Numbered from the stretch's first letter, positions 26,453 to 36,294 are shown. The stretch: 64,000 nucleotides of DNA from Nocardiopsis terrae (GCF_014651695.1 NZ_BMXJ01000006.1:475156-539155); one strand, 5' to 3'. A program made the numbers and translations. Notes: a model not told the origin generated them from the sequence alone.

Positions 26453-28177
26453 GTGCTTCGACAGTCAGCGGCGCCCGCGGGCGTCCAAACCAGCCTCGAA
26501 GACCTGGGCACGCCGCTGGCCGGGGTCTCCTTCGTCGTGGTCGACCTGGAGACCACCGGCACCAGCGCCTCGAAGTCCCGGATCACCGAGGTCGGCGCGG
26601 TCCGCGTGCGCGGCGGACGGGTCGTGGACGAGTTCACCACCCTGGTCGATCCCGGCACCCTCATCCCCGCCGACGTCACCCTGCTGACCGGGATCACCCA
26701 GTCGATGGTGGCCACCGCCCCGCCGATCGGGGAGGTCCTGCCGGACCTGCTCGCCTTCCTGACCGCGGACCCGAACACCGTGCTGGTCGCGCACAACGCC
26801 CCCTTCGACACCGGTTTCCTCCGGGCGGCCTGTGAACGCGAGGCCGTCGAGTGGCCCGCGCCCCCGGTCGTGGACACCCTGCGCCTGGCCCGGGCCGTGC
26901 TGCCCCGGCCCGAGGTCCGCAACCACCGCCTGGGCACCCTGGCCGCCTACTTCGGCGCGCCCACCACCCCCAACCACCGGGCCCTGGACGACGCCCGCGC
27001 CACCGTCGACGTGCTCAACGGGCTGCTCGCCCGGCTCGCGCCCCTGGGGGTGACCGGCCTGGAGGAGCTGCGGGCCGTCAGCAAGCCCCCCACCCGCGCC
27101 CAGCGCGAGAAGCGGCACCTGGCTAATGACCTGCCCGAACGCCCCGGCGTGTACGTGTTCACAGACGCCAGGGGCCAGAGCCTGTACGTCGGCAAGAGCA
27201 ACAACCTGCGCCGCCGGGTCGCCTCGTACTTCACCGCGGCCGAGTCCCGCAGACGGATCAGGGAGATGGCCGGACTGGTCGCGGGGGTCACCCCCATCGT
27301 GTGCACCACCGACCTGGAGGCCTCGGTCCGCGAGCTCCGCATCATCGCCGAACGCAAACCGCCGTTCAACCGCCGCTCGCGCAACCCCGAACGCGCCGCC
27401 TGGGTCAAGCTCACCACGGACGCCTACCCGCGCCTGTCCGTCGTGCGGGTGATCAAGGACGACGGAGCGCCCTACCTGGGGCCCTACAACTCACCGAGGG
27501 AGGCCGAGGCCGCCCGGGAGGCGATCCTGCACGCCCTTCCGCTGCGCCAGTGCACGCACACCTTCAGCCCGGACAGGCCGGTGGCCCGGTGCGTACTCGC
27601 CCAACTGGGACGCTGCGGCGCCCCCTGCGACGGCTCGGAGACACCTGCCGCCTACACCGTGCACGCCGACGCCGCGCGCACCGCCATGACCGGGGACCCC
27701 GCCGTCGTCGTGGACGCCCTCACCGGCCGCATCCGCGAACTCGCCGCCGAACTGCGCTACGAGGAGGCGGCGAGTCTGCGCGACCGGCTCACCGCCTTCC
27801 TGCGCGGCGCCCGGCGGGCCCAGCGGCTCACCGCGATCGCCGCGGTACCGCACCTGGTCGCCTCCCGGCCCGGGGCCACCGGGTGGGAGACCGTCGTGGT
27901 CCGCCACGGCCGCCTGGCGGCCAGCGCCGTCCTCGAGCCCGGCACCGACCCCGCCGCGTTCCTGGGCTCCCTCACCGCCACCGCCGAGCGGGTGCCCGCC
28001 GGGTACGGTCCGGTCCCCAACGCCACGGCGGGGGAGACCGAACTGGTCCTGGACTGGCTCACCGGCCCGGGCACCCGCCTGGTCGAGGTCGAGGGAGAGT
28101 GGACATGCCCGCTGCGGAGCGCCGAAGCGCACGCCGAGATGACACACTGGGCCCATGGCCGCGCTTCCGCTCAATGA
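26453..28177 (+). CDS. DEDD exonuclease fused to a UvrC-like GIY-YIG domain
   Basis: A roughly 574-residue protein with two nuclease modules. Residues 25-200 are a DnaQ-like 3'-5' exonuclease (VVVDLETTGTS, AHNAPFDTGFL, NHRALDDARAT). Residues 220-560 resemble UvrC: GIY-YIG segment RPGVYVFTDARGQSLYVGKSNNLRRRV, Cys-rich region CVLAQLGRCGAPCDG and a UvrB-interaction-like helix EEAASLRDRL. The UvrC C-terminal HhH and RNase-H-like endonuclease part is missing. The same fusion occurs in mycobacteria (Rv2191) and E. coli Cho is a related truncated UvrC. The start is GTG at 26453, six bases after TACCCT, hence probably leaderless. Confidence 0.88.
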   Translation: MLRQSAAPAGVQTSLEDLGTPLAGVSFVVVDLETTGTSASKSRITEVGAVRVRGGRVVDEFTTLVDPGTLIPADVTLLTGITQSMVATAPPIGEVLPDLLAFLTADPNTVLVAHNAPFDTGFLRAACEREAVEWPAPPVVDTLRLARAVLPRPEVRNHRLGTLAAYFGAPTTPNHRALDDARATVDVLNGLLARLAPLGVTGLEELRAVSKPPTRAQREKRHLANDLPERPGVYVFTDARGQSLYVGKSNNLRRRVASYFTAAESRRRIREMAGLVAGVTPIVCTTDLEASVRELRIIAERKPPFNRRSRNPERAAWVKLTTDAYPRLSVVRVIKDDGAPYLGPYNSPREAEAAREAILHALPLRQCTHTFSPDRPVARCVLAQLGRCGAPCDGSETPAAYTVHADAARTAMTGDPAVVVDALTGRIRELAAELRYEEAASLRDRLTAFLRGARRAQRLTAIAAVPHLVASRPGATGWETVVVRHGRLAASAVLEPGTDPAAFLGSLTATAERVPAGYGPVPNATAGETELVLDWLTGPGTRLVEVEGEWTCPLRSAEAHAEMTHWAHGRASAQ

Positions 28178-28919
28178 CGACTACCCCGTCCGTCGCGCAC
28201 CCGTCGTCGCCTTCGGGCTGATCGCGGTCAACGTCCTCGTCTACCTGCTGTCACCGCAGGCGACCACCGCCGTCTGGTACCCGGTGGACATGGTGGGGCG
28301 CTTCTGCGCGATCGACGACTACTTCATGCGCTGGGGCGCGATCCCCGACGAGATGCTGGGCCGGACCGACCTGGCCGCCCCGCTGACCCCCGAGTGCGGC
28401 GGCATCGGGGGCAAGTCCGTCTGGTTCTCGGTGCTCAGCTCGATGTTCCTGCACGCGGGGCCCGCGCACCTGCTGGGGAACATGGTCTACCTGTTCGTGT
28501 TCGGGCCCGTCGTCGAGGACCGGATCGGCAAGTTCCGCTTCCTGGTCCTGTACCTGGTCACCGGGATCGTCGCCGCCTACGGCTTCGCGCTGGCCGACGC
28601 GGACGGAACCGTGCCCATGATCGGCGCCTCGGGGGCGATCTCCGGGGTGCTCGGCGCGTACCTGGTGGTGCAGTTCCGCAGCCGGGTCACCACGCTGGTG
28701 TTCGGGCTCATCCCGATGCGTCTGCCCGGGTGGGCCGTGGTGGGCAGCTACTTCGCGCTTCAGTATCTTCTCTACGTCACATCCTCGACCGCTCCGGGCG
28801 CCGGATCCAACGTGGCCTACGCGGCGCACGTCTACGGGTTCGTCGCAGGGGTGATCGCGGGACTCGTGGTGTACCGGCTGCGATGGCGCTCCGGGACGCG
28901 GCTCTCCGACGTCTACTAG
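28155..28919 (+). CDS. Rhomboid-family intramembrane serine protease
   Basis: A 254-residue membrane protein with about six helices. It shows the rhomboid HxxxN segment (LHAGPAHLLGNMVYLFVFG), the catalytic serine motif GASGAISGVLGAYL and the catalytic His in VAYAAHVYGFVAG. The insert between helices 1 and 2 (about 45-90) contains two Cys that could form an extracytoplasmic disulfide. The ATG overlaps the end of the preceding nuclease gene by 23 bp, so it is cotranscribed. Its substrate is unknown. Confidence 0.92.
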   Translation: MAALPLNDDYPVRRAPVVAFGLIAVNVLVYLLSPQATTAVWYPVDMVGRFCAIDDYFMRWGAIPDEMLGRTDLAAPLTPECGGIGGKSVWFSVLSSMFLHAGPAHLLGNMVYLFVFGPVVEDRIGKFRFLVLYLVTGIVAAYGFALADADGTVPMIGASGAISGVLGAYLVVQFRSRVTTLVFGLIPMRLPGWAVVGSYFALQYLLYVTSSTAPGAGSNVAYAAHVYGFVAGVIAGLVVYRLRWRSGTRLSDVY

Positions 28920-28969
28920 TGCCCCGCCGGGCCGGCGCCCGTCCCGCACCGAACCGCCCAGGAGGCACA

Positions 28970-29245
28970 GTGATCACCGCGATCGTCATGATCAAGGCCG
29001 ACGTCCACCGCATCCCCGAGGTCGCCGAGGCGATCGCCGAGATCGACGGGGTCAGCGAGGTCTACTCCGTCACCGGCGGGGTCGACCTCATCGCCGTGGT
29101 GCGGGTGCGCCGCCACGAGGACCTCGCCGACGTGATTCCGGGCCGGGTCAACAAGGTCCCCGGCGTGACCTCCTCGGACACCCACATCTCCTTCCAGACC
29201 TACTCCAAGCACGACCTGGAGTCGGCCTTCGCCCTGGGCTGGTAG
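28970..29245 (+). CDS. Stand-alone Lrp/AsnC ligand-binding (RAM) domain protein
   Basis: A 91-residue protein consisting only of the Lrp/AsnC effector domain (ITAIVMIKADVHRIPEVAEAIAEIDGVSEVYSVTGGVDLIAVVRV...). It lacks the helix-turn-helix, so it should not bind DNA alone; such proteins bind amino acids and oligomerise, possibly with full-length Lrp members. GTG at 28970 follows a GGAGG site by four bases. trpD lies convergent beyond a terminator, and an amino-acid link is only suggested by position. Confidence 0.9.
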   Translation: MITAIVMIKADVHRIPEVAEAIAEIDGVSEVYSVTGGVDLIAVVRVRRHEDLADVIPGRVNKVPGVTSSDTHISFQTYSKHDLESAFALGW

Positions 29246-29293
29246 CCGCACCCGGGCGCAGGGACCAGGGACGGCAGCGCCCACCGACACGGC

Positions 29294-29332
29294 CGGGGGC
29301 GCGGTGAACGGCTTCCGTTCACCGCGCCCCCG
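29294..29332. terminator. Bidirectional terminator between the RAM gene and trpD
   Basis: A perfect 18-bp stem with a CTT loop, symmetric between the two convergent genes. Confidence 0.85.
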
Positions 29333-29375
29333 TCGTGCGTCCTCCGCGCTCCCGGCCGCGTCCGCGGCCCTGCCG

Positions 29376-30488
29376 CTAGAGGCCCTTGGCCAGGCCCTGA
29401 CTGGTCTCCACCCAGGAGGCGAGGAGGCGTTCCGCGGCGCCGCTGTCCACCGCCGCGGCGGCCCGCTCGTAACCCGAGCGCACCGCCTCGGTCAGCGAGC
29501 CCTCGACCCCGTCCACGGCGGCCAGGGCCGCGCCGGCGTTGAGCAGCACGGCGTCGCGCACCGGACCCCGGCGCCCCCCGACCAGGTCGCGCACGGCCTG
29601 TGCGTTGAACTCCACGTCACCGCCGCGCAGGGCGTCCGGGGCGGACCGTTCGATGCCCAGGTCGGCCGGGTCGAGCCGTTCGCGCCGGGCCCGGCCGTCG
29701 GAGACCACCCAGACGGTGGACGAGGTGGCCGTGGTCAGTTCGTCCAGGCCGTCGTCGCCCCGGAAGACCAGGGCGCGGGAACCGCGCCGGGCGAACACCC
29801 CGGCGATCACCTCGCACATGCGCTCGTCGAACACGCCGATCGCCGAGGCGGTGGGCTGGGCGGGGTTGGTCAGCGGACCGAGGAAGTTGAACACGGTCGG
29901 CACCGCCAGCTCACGGCGCGGCTTGGCGGCGAACCGCAGCGAGGGGTGGAACAGCGGAGCGAAGCAGAAGGTGATGCCCGCCTCCTGGGCCACCCGTACG
30001 GTCAGCTCCGGAGGCAGGTCCAGGACCACGCCGAGGCGCTCCAGCACGTCGGCGGTACCGCATGAGGAGGACGCCGCACGGTTGCCGTGCTTGACCACAC
30101 GGGCGCCCGCGGCCGAGGCGACGACGGCGGCCATCGTGGACACGTTCACCGTGTGGGCCCGGTCGCCGCCGGTTCCGACGATGTCCAGGGTCGGGCCGTC
30201 CACGCTGATCCGGACCGCGTTGTCGAGCATGCCCTGGGCCAGACCGCTCACCTCGGACACGCTCTCGCCCTTGGCGCGCAGGGCGATCGCGAAGCCGGCG
30301 ATCTGGGCGTCGGTCGCCGACTCCGACATGATCTCGTTCATCGCCCACTCGGTGTCGGCGGTGCTGAGGGAGACCCCGCCCAGCAGGGCGGTGATCAGGT
30401 TGGCCCAGGTCCGCTCCTCGACGGCGGAGTCGGGCCGCTCCTGTTCGGGCCGGTTCTGTGCGGGGGCTGAGGCTTCGGGGACGTTCAT
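29376..30488 (-). CDS. trpD: Anthranilate phosphoribosyltransferase
   Basis: A 370-residue enzyme of tryptophan synthesis joining anthranilate to PRPP. Motifs: [14 protein letters not shown] (PRPP binding), [13 protein letters not shown], and [12 protein letters not shown]. The start is ATG at 30488 ([11 protein letters not shown]) with a hydrophilic N-terminal extension of some 25 residues. It stands alone, away from other trp genes, as in Streptomyces. The 240-bp upstream region (30489-30728) has a short hairpin at CGGTCA/TGACCG near 30700 but no convincing leader peptide or riboswitch. Confidence 0.95.
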   Translation of the reverse strand: MNVPEASAPAQNRPEQERPDSAVEERTWANLITALLGGVSLSTADTEWAMNEIMSESATDAQIAGFAIALRAKGESVSEVSGLAQGMLDNAVRISVDGPTLDIVGTGGDRAHTVNVSTMAAVVASAAGARVVKHGNRAASSSCGTADVLERLGVVLDLPPELTVRVAQEAGITFCFAPLFHPSLRFAAKPRRELAVPTVFNFLGPLTNPAQPTASAIGVFDERMCEVIAGVFARRGSRALVFRGDDGLDELTTATSSTVWVVSDGRARRERLDPADLGIERSAPDALRGGDVEFNAQAVRDLVGGRRGPVRDAVLLNAGAALAAVDGVEGSLTEAVRSGYERAAAAVDSGAAERLLASWVETSQGLAKGL

Positions 30489-30728
30489 GGCGTTGACTCC
30501 ACGGGTGACGGAGGGGCGAACTGGCGGGACAGCCGTAGGGAGGGCGGGCGGAAGCGGACCGCCCGTCCTCAACGGCTCCGGGGAAGGGAGAGGGACAGGG
30601 CGCGGCCGCGCCATCGCCCTCGGCCCCATGATCCGGGGCACCGTCTGCTGCGTGGCTGAGAATCCATGTCCCTGTCGCCGTTCTCTCGCTCGGTCATCGC
30701 CTGACCGGGTTCGTCACGCCCCACCGGT

Positions 30729-31133
30729 TCACCCGCTGAGCGCCGCGGTGCGCTGGCGCATGAGCTCGGCCAGCGACTCCGCGAGCGCGACGGGGTCGAT
30801 CGGGTGGCTCACCACCTGGTCGGCCTGCGACCAGGTCGCCAGCCAGCCGTCGTCACGCCGGCCCACCAGCAGGAGCACCGGCGGGCAGCGGAAGATCTCG
30901 TCCTTGATCTGACGGCACAGGCCCATCCCGCCGGTGGGCGCGGCCTCACCGTCGAAGACGGCCACGTCGATGCGCTCGGCCGGGTCCTTGGACTCCAGCT
31001 TGCGCAGGACACCGGGCGCGGTCGCGCACTCGACGAACTCGACCTTGGGAACATCGGCGGCGGGGCGGCGACCGATCGCCAACCGCACCTGCTCACGGGT
31101 GTCCGCCTTGTCGCTGTAGACCAGCACGCGCAT
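30729..31133 (-). CDS. Receiver-like (response-regulator fold) protein
   Basis: About 134 residues with a CheY-like pattern: MRVLVYSDKADTREQVRLAIG at the start, DVAVFDGEAAPTGGMGLCRQIKDE in the place of the phosphorylation loop (Asp present), PPVLLLVGRRDDGWL and a C-terminal helix. No output domain is present. A conserved relative sits at this position in Streptomyces, between trpD and ctaE, to my recollection. The start could also be ATG at 31166. No partner kinase is adjacent. Confidence 0.78.
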   Translation of the reverse strand: MRVLVYSDKADTREQVRLAIGRRPAADVPKVEFVECATAPGVLRKLESKDPAERIDVAVFDGEAAPTGGMGLCRQIKDEIFRCPPVLLLVGRRDDGWLATWSQADQVVSHPIDPVALAESLAELMRQRTAALSG

Positions 31134-31647
31134 CCTGGCACCCGTGTCCGTACCGCTGACCACCATCGCGCAACCGTCCCATCGCGTCTGTCCGCGGCCG
31201 CCGCCGTGGGGGGTGCGGCCGTGGCGTTCGTTGGCTGTATGCCTATGACTGTATTGCCTCGGGGTCACCCGGCCCAGAAGGGCCGGGGAACCGGTGAAGG
31301 GGTTGAGACCTTCGACACCACAGGATGCCAGGCCCCCGGGGAGCTTCGCTCACCAGCCCCGGGGGCGGCGTTGCCCAACAGTGATCGTTTCGATACCTCA
31401 GCGTTGGACGGGCGGGGTTCAGGCCTCTCGTCGGCGGGTACGGATCGCCTCAGCCGCCCAGGATCGAGCTTTTCCGCCCATGTGAGCGCGTCAGACGCGG
31501 ACGGACGGCGCACGGGCGGTTACAGTAACGCCTGAGTCACAGCGACAGAGCTGCTCCAGGCCCTGGCGGCGGTCGATGCCGGGGCCGATCCGCCTCCTTA
31601 CGGGGGGTCGAGTACGGGCCTTCGCGAGAAGCCGTAATAATGCTCCC
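31134..31647. promoter_or_regulatory. Divergent region between the receiver gene and ctaE
   Basis: A 510-bp region. It contains a 10-bp hairpin (GCCCCCGGGG at 31332-31341 with complement at 31357-31366), a short GTTAC-A-GTAAC dyad at 31519-31529, and a -10 TAATAAT at 31635-31641 seven bases before the ctaE start. No coding region is supported. Confidence 0.5.
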
Positions 31648-32274
31648 GTGGCGACAGCAACCGCGAACCCAAAAACAGCAACCGCATCAGCGCATGGTGC
31701 GGCAAAGCGTCCTGACCTGGTGAGCGTTGGCACCATCGTGTGGCTTGCCAACGAGCTCATGTTCTTCGCTGCGCTGTTCGCGATGTACTTCACCATCCGA
31801 TCGGTGACCAACGGGAACCCCGAGCTCGGCGAGTGGGCGGACGTCCACCTCAACGTGCCGTGGGCGTCCACGATCACCGTTGTCCTGGTGGCTTCCAGCT
31901 TCACCGCGCAGTTCGGCGTCTGGGCCGCGGAGCGCGGCGACGTCAAGAAGCTGCGCATGTGGTTCTTCATCACGTTCTTCATGGGCCTGTTCTTCATCCT
32001 TGGACAGGCGTATGAGTACTACGAGCTCATCTTCCACGAGGGCCTGACTCTGCAGTCGAGCGCCTACGGGTCGATGTTCTACCTGACCACGGGCTTCCAC
32101 GGACTCCACGTCATCGGTGGTTTGATCGCGTTCCTCATCATGCTGGGACGCACGTACGCCGCGAAGCGCTTCACCCACCAACAGGCGACAAGTGCGATCG
32201 TCGTGTCCTACTACTGGCACTTCGTCGACGTCGTCTGGGTCGCTTTGTTCGTAACCATCTACTTCATCCAGTAA
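31648..32274 (+). CDS. ctaE: Cytochrome c oxidase subunit III (aa3)
   Basis: A 208-residue membrane protein with five helices, the short actinobacterial form of subunit III. Characteristic segments are [48 protein letters not shown] and [18 protein letters not shown] at 31648 is chosen because a strong -10 (TAATAA, 31635-31640) lies seven bases upstream, implying a leaderless mRNA. It heads the operon with qcrCAB, while ctaCDF lies 12 kb away. Confidence 0.95.
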   Translation: MATATANPKTATASAHGAAKRPDLVSVGTIVWLANELMFFAALFAMYFTIRSVTNGNPELGEWADVHLNVPWASTITVVLVASSFTAQFGVWAAERGDVKKLRMWFFITFFMGLFFILGQAYEYYELIFHEGLTLQSSAYGSMFYLTTGFHGLHVIGGLIAFLIMLGRTYAAKRFTHQQATSAIVVSYYWHFVDVVWVALFVTIYFIQ

Positions 32275-32291
32275 CCCGAAACGGGGAAACC

Positions 32292-33230
32292 GTGAAATGG
32301 ATTACCGCGCGGCGACGGCATCCCCTGGCGGGGTACGTCGTCGTCATCCTCGCGCTAGCCCTGTTCGGGGTGGGGTACGCCGCACTGGCTCCCACCTCCG
32401 ACCAGGCGCAGGCGCAGACCCTTGCCGCTGAGGCCCCGTCCGCCGACGAGGTGGACATCGCCGAGGGCAAGGCCATCTTCGACCAGACCTGTGCGAGCTG
32501 CCACAACTACGACGGAAGTGGCACCTACGACGAGGACGGGAACGTCACCAACGGCCCCGACCTGCGCGAGGTCGGACCGGCCGCGATCGACTTCCAGGTC
32601 AGCACCGGCCGTATGCCGTCGATGGACCCGGACACCCAGATGCCGCGCAAGCCGATGGCCATGTCCGAGGAGGAACTCGACGACCTGATCGCCTACTACA
32701 ACGATCAGATCAGGACTGACGGTGCCGGCGCCGACATTCCCTACGAGGTGCCCGGAAGCGCTCCGGAGCGTGCGAACTTCGAGGACGAGGAGTCCTACGA
32801 GGAGGCCCTCGCCGAGTACGAGGCCGAGTACGACGCCTACATCGAGGGCGCGGACAACACCGACATGGGCATGAAGCTCTACCTGACCAACTGTGCGCAC
32901 TGCCACAGCTGGTCCGGTGGCGGCGGAGCCCTGACCGACGGCCGCTGGGCCCCCGAGATCCACGACGCGAGCCCGCGTCAGATCTACGAGGCCATGGTCA
33001 GCGGCCCCGGCGCCATGCCGATGTTCAGCGACGGCGTCATCGCGCCGGAGGAGAAGCAGGAGCTCATCTCCTACGTGAAGACCCTCCAGGCCGAACCGAA
33101 CGCCGGCGGGATCTTCGACCTGGAGCGAGTCGGCCAGGTGGCGGAGGGTTTCATCGGGTGGACCGTCGGTCTCTCCCTGATCATCGCCTGCGCGATCTGG
33201 ATCACCGCGAAGCAGCGTGCCCATGACTGA
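32292..33230 (+). CDS. qcrC: Dihaem cytochrome c of the bcc complex
   Basis: A 312-residue membrane-anchored dihaem cytochrome c replacing cytochrome c1 and soluble cytochrome c in actinobacteria. It has an N-terminal signal/anchor helix, two CxxCH haem motifs (CASCHNYD and CAHCHSWS), and a C-terminal transmembrane helix (GFIGWTVGLSLIIACAIWI). A very acidic stretch of about 60 residues separates the haem domains (EDEESYEEALAEYEAEYDAYIEG). The GTG start is at 32292. It passes electrons directly to CuA of CtaC in the supercomplex. Confidence 0.95.
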   Translation: MKWITARRRHPLAGYVVVILALALFGVGYAALAPTSDQAQAQTLAAEAPSADEVDIAEGKAIFDQTCASCHNYDGSGTYDEDGNVTNGPDLREVGPAAIDFQVSTGRMPSMDPDTQMPRKPMAMSEEELDDLIAYYNDQIRTDGAGADIPYEVPGSAPERANFEDEESYEEALAEYEAEYDAYIEGADNTDMGMKLYLTNCAHCHSWSGGGGALTDGRWAPEIHDASPRQIYEAMVSGPGAMPMFSDGVIAPEEKQELISYVKTLQAEPNAGGIFDLERVGQVAEGFIGWTVGLSLIIACAIWITAKQRAHD

Positions 33231-34356
33231 GAACAACAACGACAACAACACCGCGGACGACGCCAACGAGCGCGTGGTCGGCACTCCGACGGACACCGCG
33301 GACGTGGTGTCCGAGGCCACCCCCGAGCCGCGGGACGACCACAACGGGCCCTACCTGGCCTCCGAGACGCACAAGCACCCGGAAGAGCAGCAGCGGCGGG
33401 GCGAGAAGATCGCCTCGCTGTGGTTCGTCATCGCCTTCCTGAGCGGTATCGGGTTCCTGGTCTCGTACTTCCTCTTCCCGCCGAACGCGGCGGGGGAGCC
33501 CGCGATCGGGGACCCGCAGATCAGCCAGTACTCGAACATGCTGCTCGGTGGCACGCTCACCCTCGCCATGTTCGGTATCGGCGCCGGTATGACGGTCTGG
33601 GCGCGCAACATCATGCCGCACTACGAGGTGGCCTCGCCCTACGACGAACTGCCCTCCAAGGACGAGGAGAAGGGCTCCTTCAGCGAGTTCTTCATGAAGA
33701 GCGCGGACGAGAGCGGCTTCACCAAGCGCCCTCTGATGCGCCGCACCCTCATCGCGGCCATGCTGCCGCTGGGCATCGCCCCGATCGTCCTGCTCCGCGA
33801 CACCGGCCCGGTGCCGGGGGACAGGATGAAGGAGACCCGGTGGACCGACGGCATGCGCATGTATGTCGAGGGCACCCACCGGTACCTCCGGGCCGAGGAC
33901 GTGGAGAACGACCCGTACGGGATGATCTCCGCCCTCCCCGCGCTGGACGACGAGGGCTACCCGCACGGGATGAGCCTCACCGACCAGGCCAAGTCCGTCA
34001 TCCTGCTGATCAAGATCCCGGAGGAGGACTGGGAGTCCGGGATGAATGAGAAGGTCAGCGAGGACAGCGAGGACACCCACCTGAACTGGACCCACCAGGG
34101 CATCGTGGCGTACTCGAAGATCTGCACGCACGTCGGCTGCCCGGCCGCGCTCTACGAGCGCACCACGCACCGCATCCTGTGCCCGTGCCACCAGTCCACG
34201 TTCGACGCGGCCAACGCCGCAGAGGTCGTCTTCGGCCCGGCCCACCGGCCGCTGCCGCAGCTCCCGATCGGCGTCGACGACGAGGGCTACCTCGTCGCCC
34301 GGGGTGACTTCAACGAGCCGACCGGGCCGACGTTCTGGGAATACGCGGAGGACTAG
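33223..34356 (+). CDS. qcrA: Rieske iron-sulfur protein of the bcc complex
   Basis: A 377-residue actinobacterial Rieske protein with an extended N-terminus, three transmembrane helices (ASLWFVIAFLSGIGFLVSYFLF, MLLGGTLTLAMFGIGAGMTVWA, LIAAMLPLGIAPIVLL) and a C-terminal [2Fe-2S] domain with ligands in CTHVGCPA and CPCHQST. ATG at 33223 overlaps the qcrC stop by eight bases. It takes electrons from menaquinol and hands them to QcrC. Confidence 0.96.
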   Translation: MTENNNDNNTADDANERVVGTPTDTADVVSEATPEPRDDHNGPYLASETHKHPEEQQRRGEKIASLWFVIAFLSGIGFLVSYFLFPPNAAGEPAIGDPQISQYSNMLLGGTLTLAMFGIGAGMTVWARNIMPHYEVASPYDELPSKDEEKGSFSEFFMKSADESGFTKRPLMRRTLIAAMLPLGIAPIVLLRDTGPVPGDRMKETRWTDGMRMYVEGTHRYLRAEDVENDPYGMISALPALDDEGYPHGMSLTDQAKSVILLIKIPEEDWESGMNEKVSEDSEDTHLNWTHQGIVAYSKICTHVGCPAALYERTTHRILCPCHQSTFDAANAAEVVFGPAHRPLPQLPIGVDDEGYLVARGDFNEPTGPTFWEYAED

Positions 34357-34359
34357 TCG

Positions 34360-36003
34360 ATGAGTAAGACCACACAAGCACCCAAGGCGCTACGCGGCGT
34401 CGGAAACTTCATCGACGACCGCTTCCACCTGGCCAAGACCGGTGAGAAGAACCTTCGCAAGGTCTTCCCGAACCACTGGTCGTTCATGCTGGGCGAAATC
34501 GCGCTGTACTCGTTCATCATCCTGCTCGTCACCGGCGTGTTCCTCACGCTGTGGTTCAAGCCGAGCATGGTGGAGATCGTCTATGACGGCTCCTACGAGC
34601 GCCTCCAGGGCGTTCCCATGAGTGAGGCGTTCGCCTCGACCCTGCACATCGACTTCGATGTCCGGGGCGGGTTCCTCATGCGTCAGATCCACCACTGGGC
34701 GGCGCTGATCTTCGTCGCCTCGCTGGTGGTGCACATGCTCCGGGTGTTCTTCACCGGTGCGTTCCGCAAGCCGCGTGAGATCAACTGGCTCATCGGCGTC
34801 GCCATCTTCTCCCTGGCCATGATCGAGGGCCTCTTCGGCTACTCGCTGCCGGACGACCTGCCCTCGGGCATGGGCGTGCGGATCCTCCAGGGCGTGATGC
34901 TGGCGATCCCGTTGGTGGGTTCCTACATCTCGATGTTCCTGTTCGGCGGGGAGTTCCCCGGCGAGGACATCATCACCCGCCTGTACATGCTGCACGTGCT
35001 GTTGATCCCGGCGCTTCTGCTGGGGCTCATCGTGGCGCACTTCATGATCCTGTGGCACCAGAAGCACACGCAGTATCCGGGGCAGGGGCGGACGGACAAG
35101 ACCGTCGTCGGGACACCCATGTTCCCGGCGTTCGCCGTCAAGGCGGGGGGGTTCTTCTTCTTCACCTTCGCCGTCATCGCCGGCCTGAGCGCGTTCGTCC
35201 AGATCAACCCGATCCACCTGTTCGGCCCCTTCACCCCGACGTCCATCACCTCCGGTCTCCAGCCGGACTGGTACATGGGCTTCATGGAGGGTGCGCTCCG
35301 TATCTTCCCGAACACGCTGGACTTCTCGATCGGCCCCTACCCGATCCTCGTCGCGGTCCTCGTGCCGGGCCTGGGGTCCATGGGCTTGCTGTTCGTCGCT
35401 TTGGGCGCGTGGCCGTTCATCGAGCAGTGGATCACCGGTGACAAGCGCGCTCACAACGTCGCCGACCGTCCGCGCAACGCTCCGGTCCGAACCGGGCTGG
35501 GCGTCGCCGGGATCATCTGCTACGGCGTGCTCTGGCTCGCCGGATCGAACGACATCCTGTCCGAGACGTTCTCGATCGACCTGTACCTGACCACGTACAT
35601 ATTCCGTGTACTGGTCATCGCCGGTCCGATCGCGGGCTTCATCGTGACCAAGCGGATCTGCCTGGGTCTGCAGCGCCGTGACCGGGAGACCCTGGAGCAC
35701 GGTTACGAGAGCGGCATCATCCAGCAGCTGCCCAGCGGTGAGTTCATCGAGGTCCACAAGGAGAGCTCGGACGAGACCACCCACGTGCTGGAGAACAAGC
35801 CGGCCATCACCTCGACCGCTCTGGAAGAGGACGAGACCGACGACAGGGGCGTGGAGAATCCCGAGGCGCGTAAGCCGAAGGGCAAGCTCCGCAGGGCTCT
35901 GGCTCACTGGTACACGAAGGACAACGTGTCCTTCGAGGGCGTGGCGGCCCACAGCGGCCACCACCTGCACCACTCCGCAGACGGAGACGAGGGGGCCCAC
36001 TAG
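34360..36003 (+). CDS. qcrB: Cytochrome b of the bcc complex
   Basis: A 547-residue cytochrome b with haem ligands in HHWAALIFVASLVVHMLRVF and HVLLIPALLLGLIVAHFMILWHQKH. The quinol-oxidation site motif is PDWY (LQPDWYMGF), as in other actinobacteria. About eight helices are followed by a long charged cytoplasmic tail rich in Glu and His (HSGHHLHHSADGDEG). It starts three bases after qcrA and ends the ctaE-qcrCAB operon before a 19-bp-stem terminator. Confidence 0.97.
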   Translation: MSKTTQAPKALRGVGNFIDDRFHLAKTGEKNLRKVFPNHWSFMLGEIALYSFIILLVTGVFLTLWFKPSMVEIVYDGSYERLQGVPMSEAFASTLHIDFDVRGGFLMRQIHHWAALIFVASLVVHMLRVFFTGAFRKPREINWLIGVAIFSLAMIEGLFGYSLPDDLPSGMGVRILQGVMLAIPLVGSYISMFLFGGEFPGEDIITRLYMLHVLLIPALLLGLIVAHFMILWHQKHTQYPGQGRTDKTVVGTPMFPAFAVKAGGFFFFTFAVIAGLSAFVQINPIHLFGPFTPTSITSGLQPDWYMGFMEGALRIFPNTLDFSIGPYPILVAVLVPGLGSMGLLFVALGAWPFIEQWITGDKRAHNVADRPRNAPVRTGLGVAGIICYGVLWLAGSNDILSETFSIDLYLTTYIFRVLVIAGPIAGFIVTKRICLGLQRRDRETLEHGYESGIIQQLPSGEFIEVHKESSDETTHVLENKPAITSTALEEDETDDRGVENPEARKPKGKLRRALAHWYTKDNVSFEGVAAHSGHHLHHSADGDEGAH

Positions 36004-36033
36004 GGTTCGACGACCCACCAGGGCTCCGGAGTG

Positions 36034-36072
36034 ACGACGGACCCGGCCGCACAGTGCGGCCGGGTCCGTCGT
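36034..36072. terminator. ctaE-qcrCAB operon terminator
   Basis: A perfect 39-bp palindrome (19-bp arms around one base) beginning 30 nt after the qcrB stop. Confidence 0.85.
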
Positions 36073-36254
36073 GTTCCTCCGGGGCGGCGCCGTTGTCGCC
36101 GCCTCCCGATCGGCCCGGTGCGTCCGGTGCCGTTCCGGGTCTCGTCCGGGGGCCTCGTCTGCAGGGCGGCCCCGTCGTCGGAGCCGGCCCCGGGCCCCTC
36201 GGGTCCGACCCGTGGGTGACCGGGGCTGGTACGGGCCCGCAGCGTACGGCTCAG

Positions 36255-36294
36255 GGGCGGGGAGCCCCGGTGGTCGTCGCGGGGCTCCCCGCCC
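36255..36294. terminator. Second strong hairpin in the qcrB-fadD gap
   Basis: A 15-bp stem (36255-36269 with 36280-36294) rich in G and C, midway between the convergent qcrB and fadD. It probably backs up termination from both sides. Confidence 0.65.

Noticed and set aside
30641..30720. TPP-like or other riboswitch before trpD
   Set aside because: A CTGAGA segment and a CGGTCA/TGACCG hairpin occur, but the order and strand do not fit a THI box, and there is no Trp-rich leader peptide.
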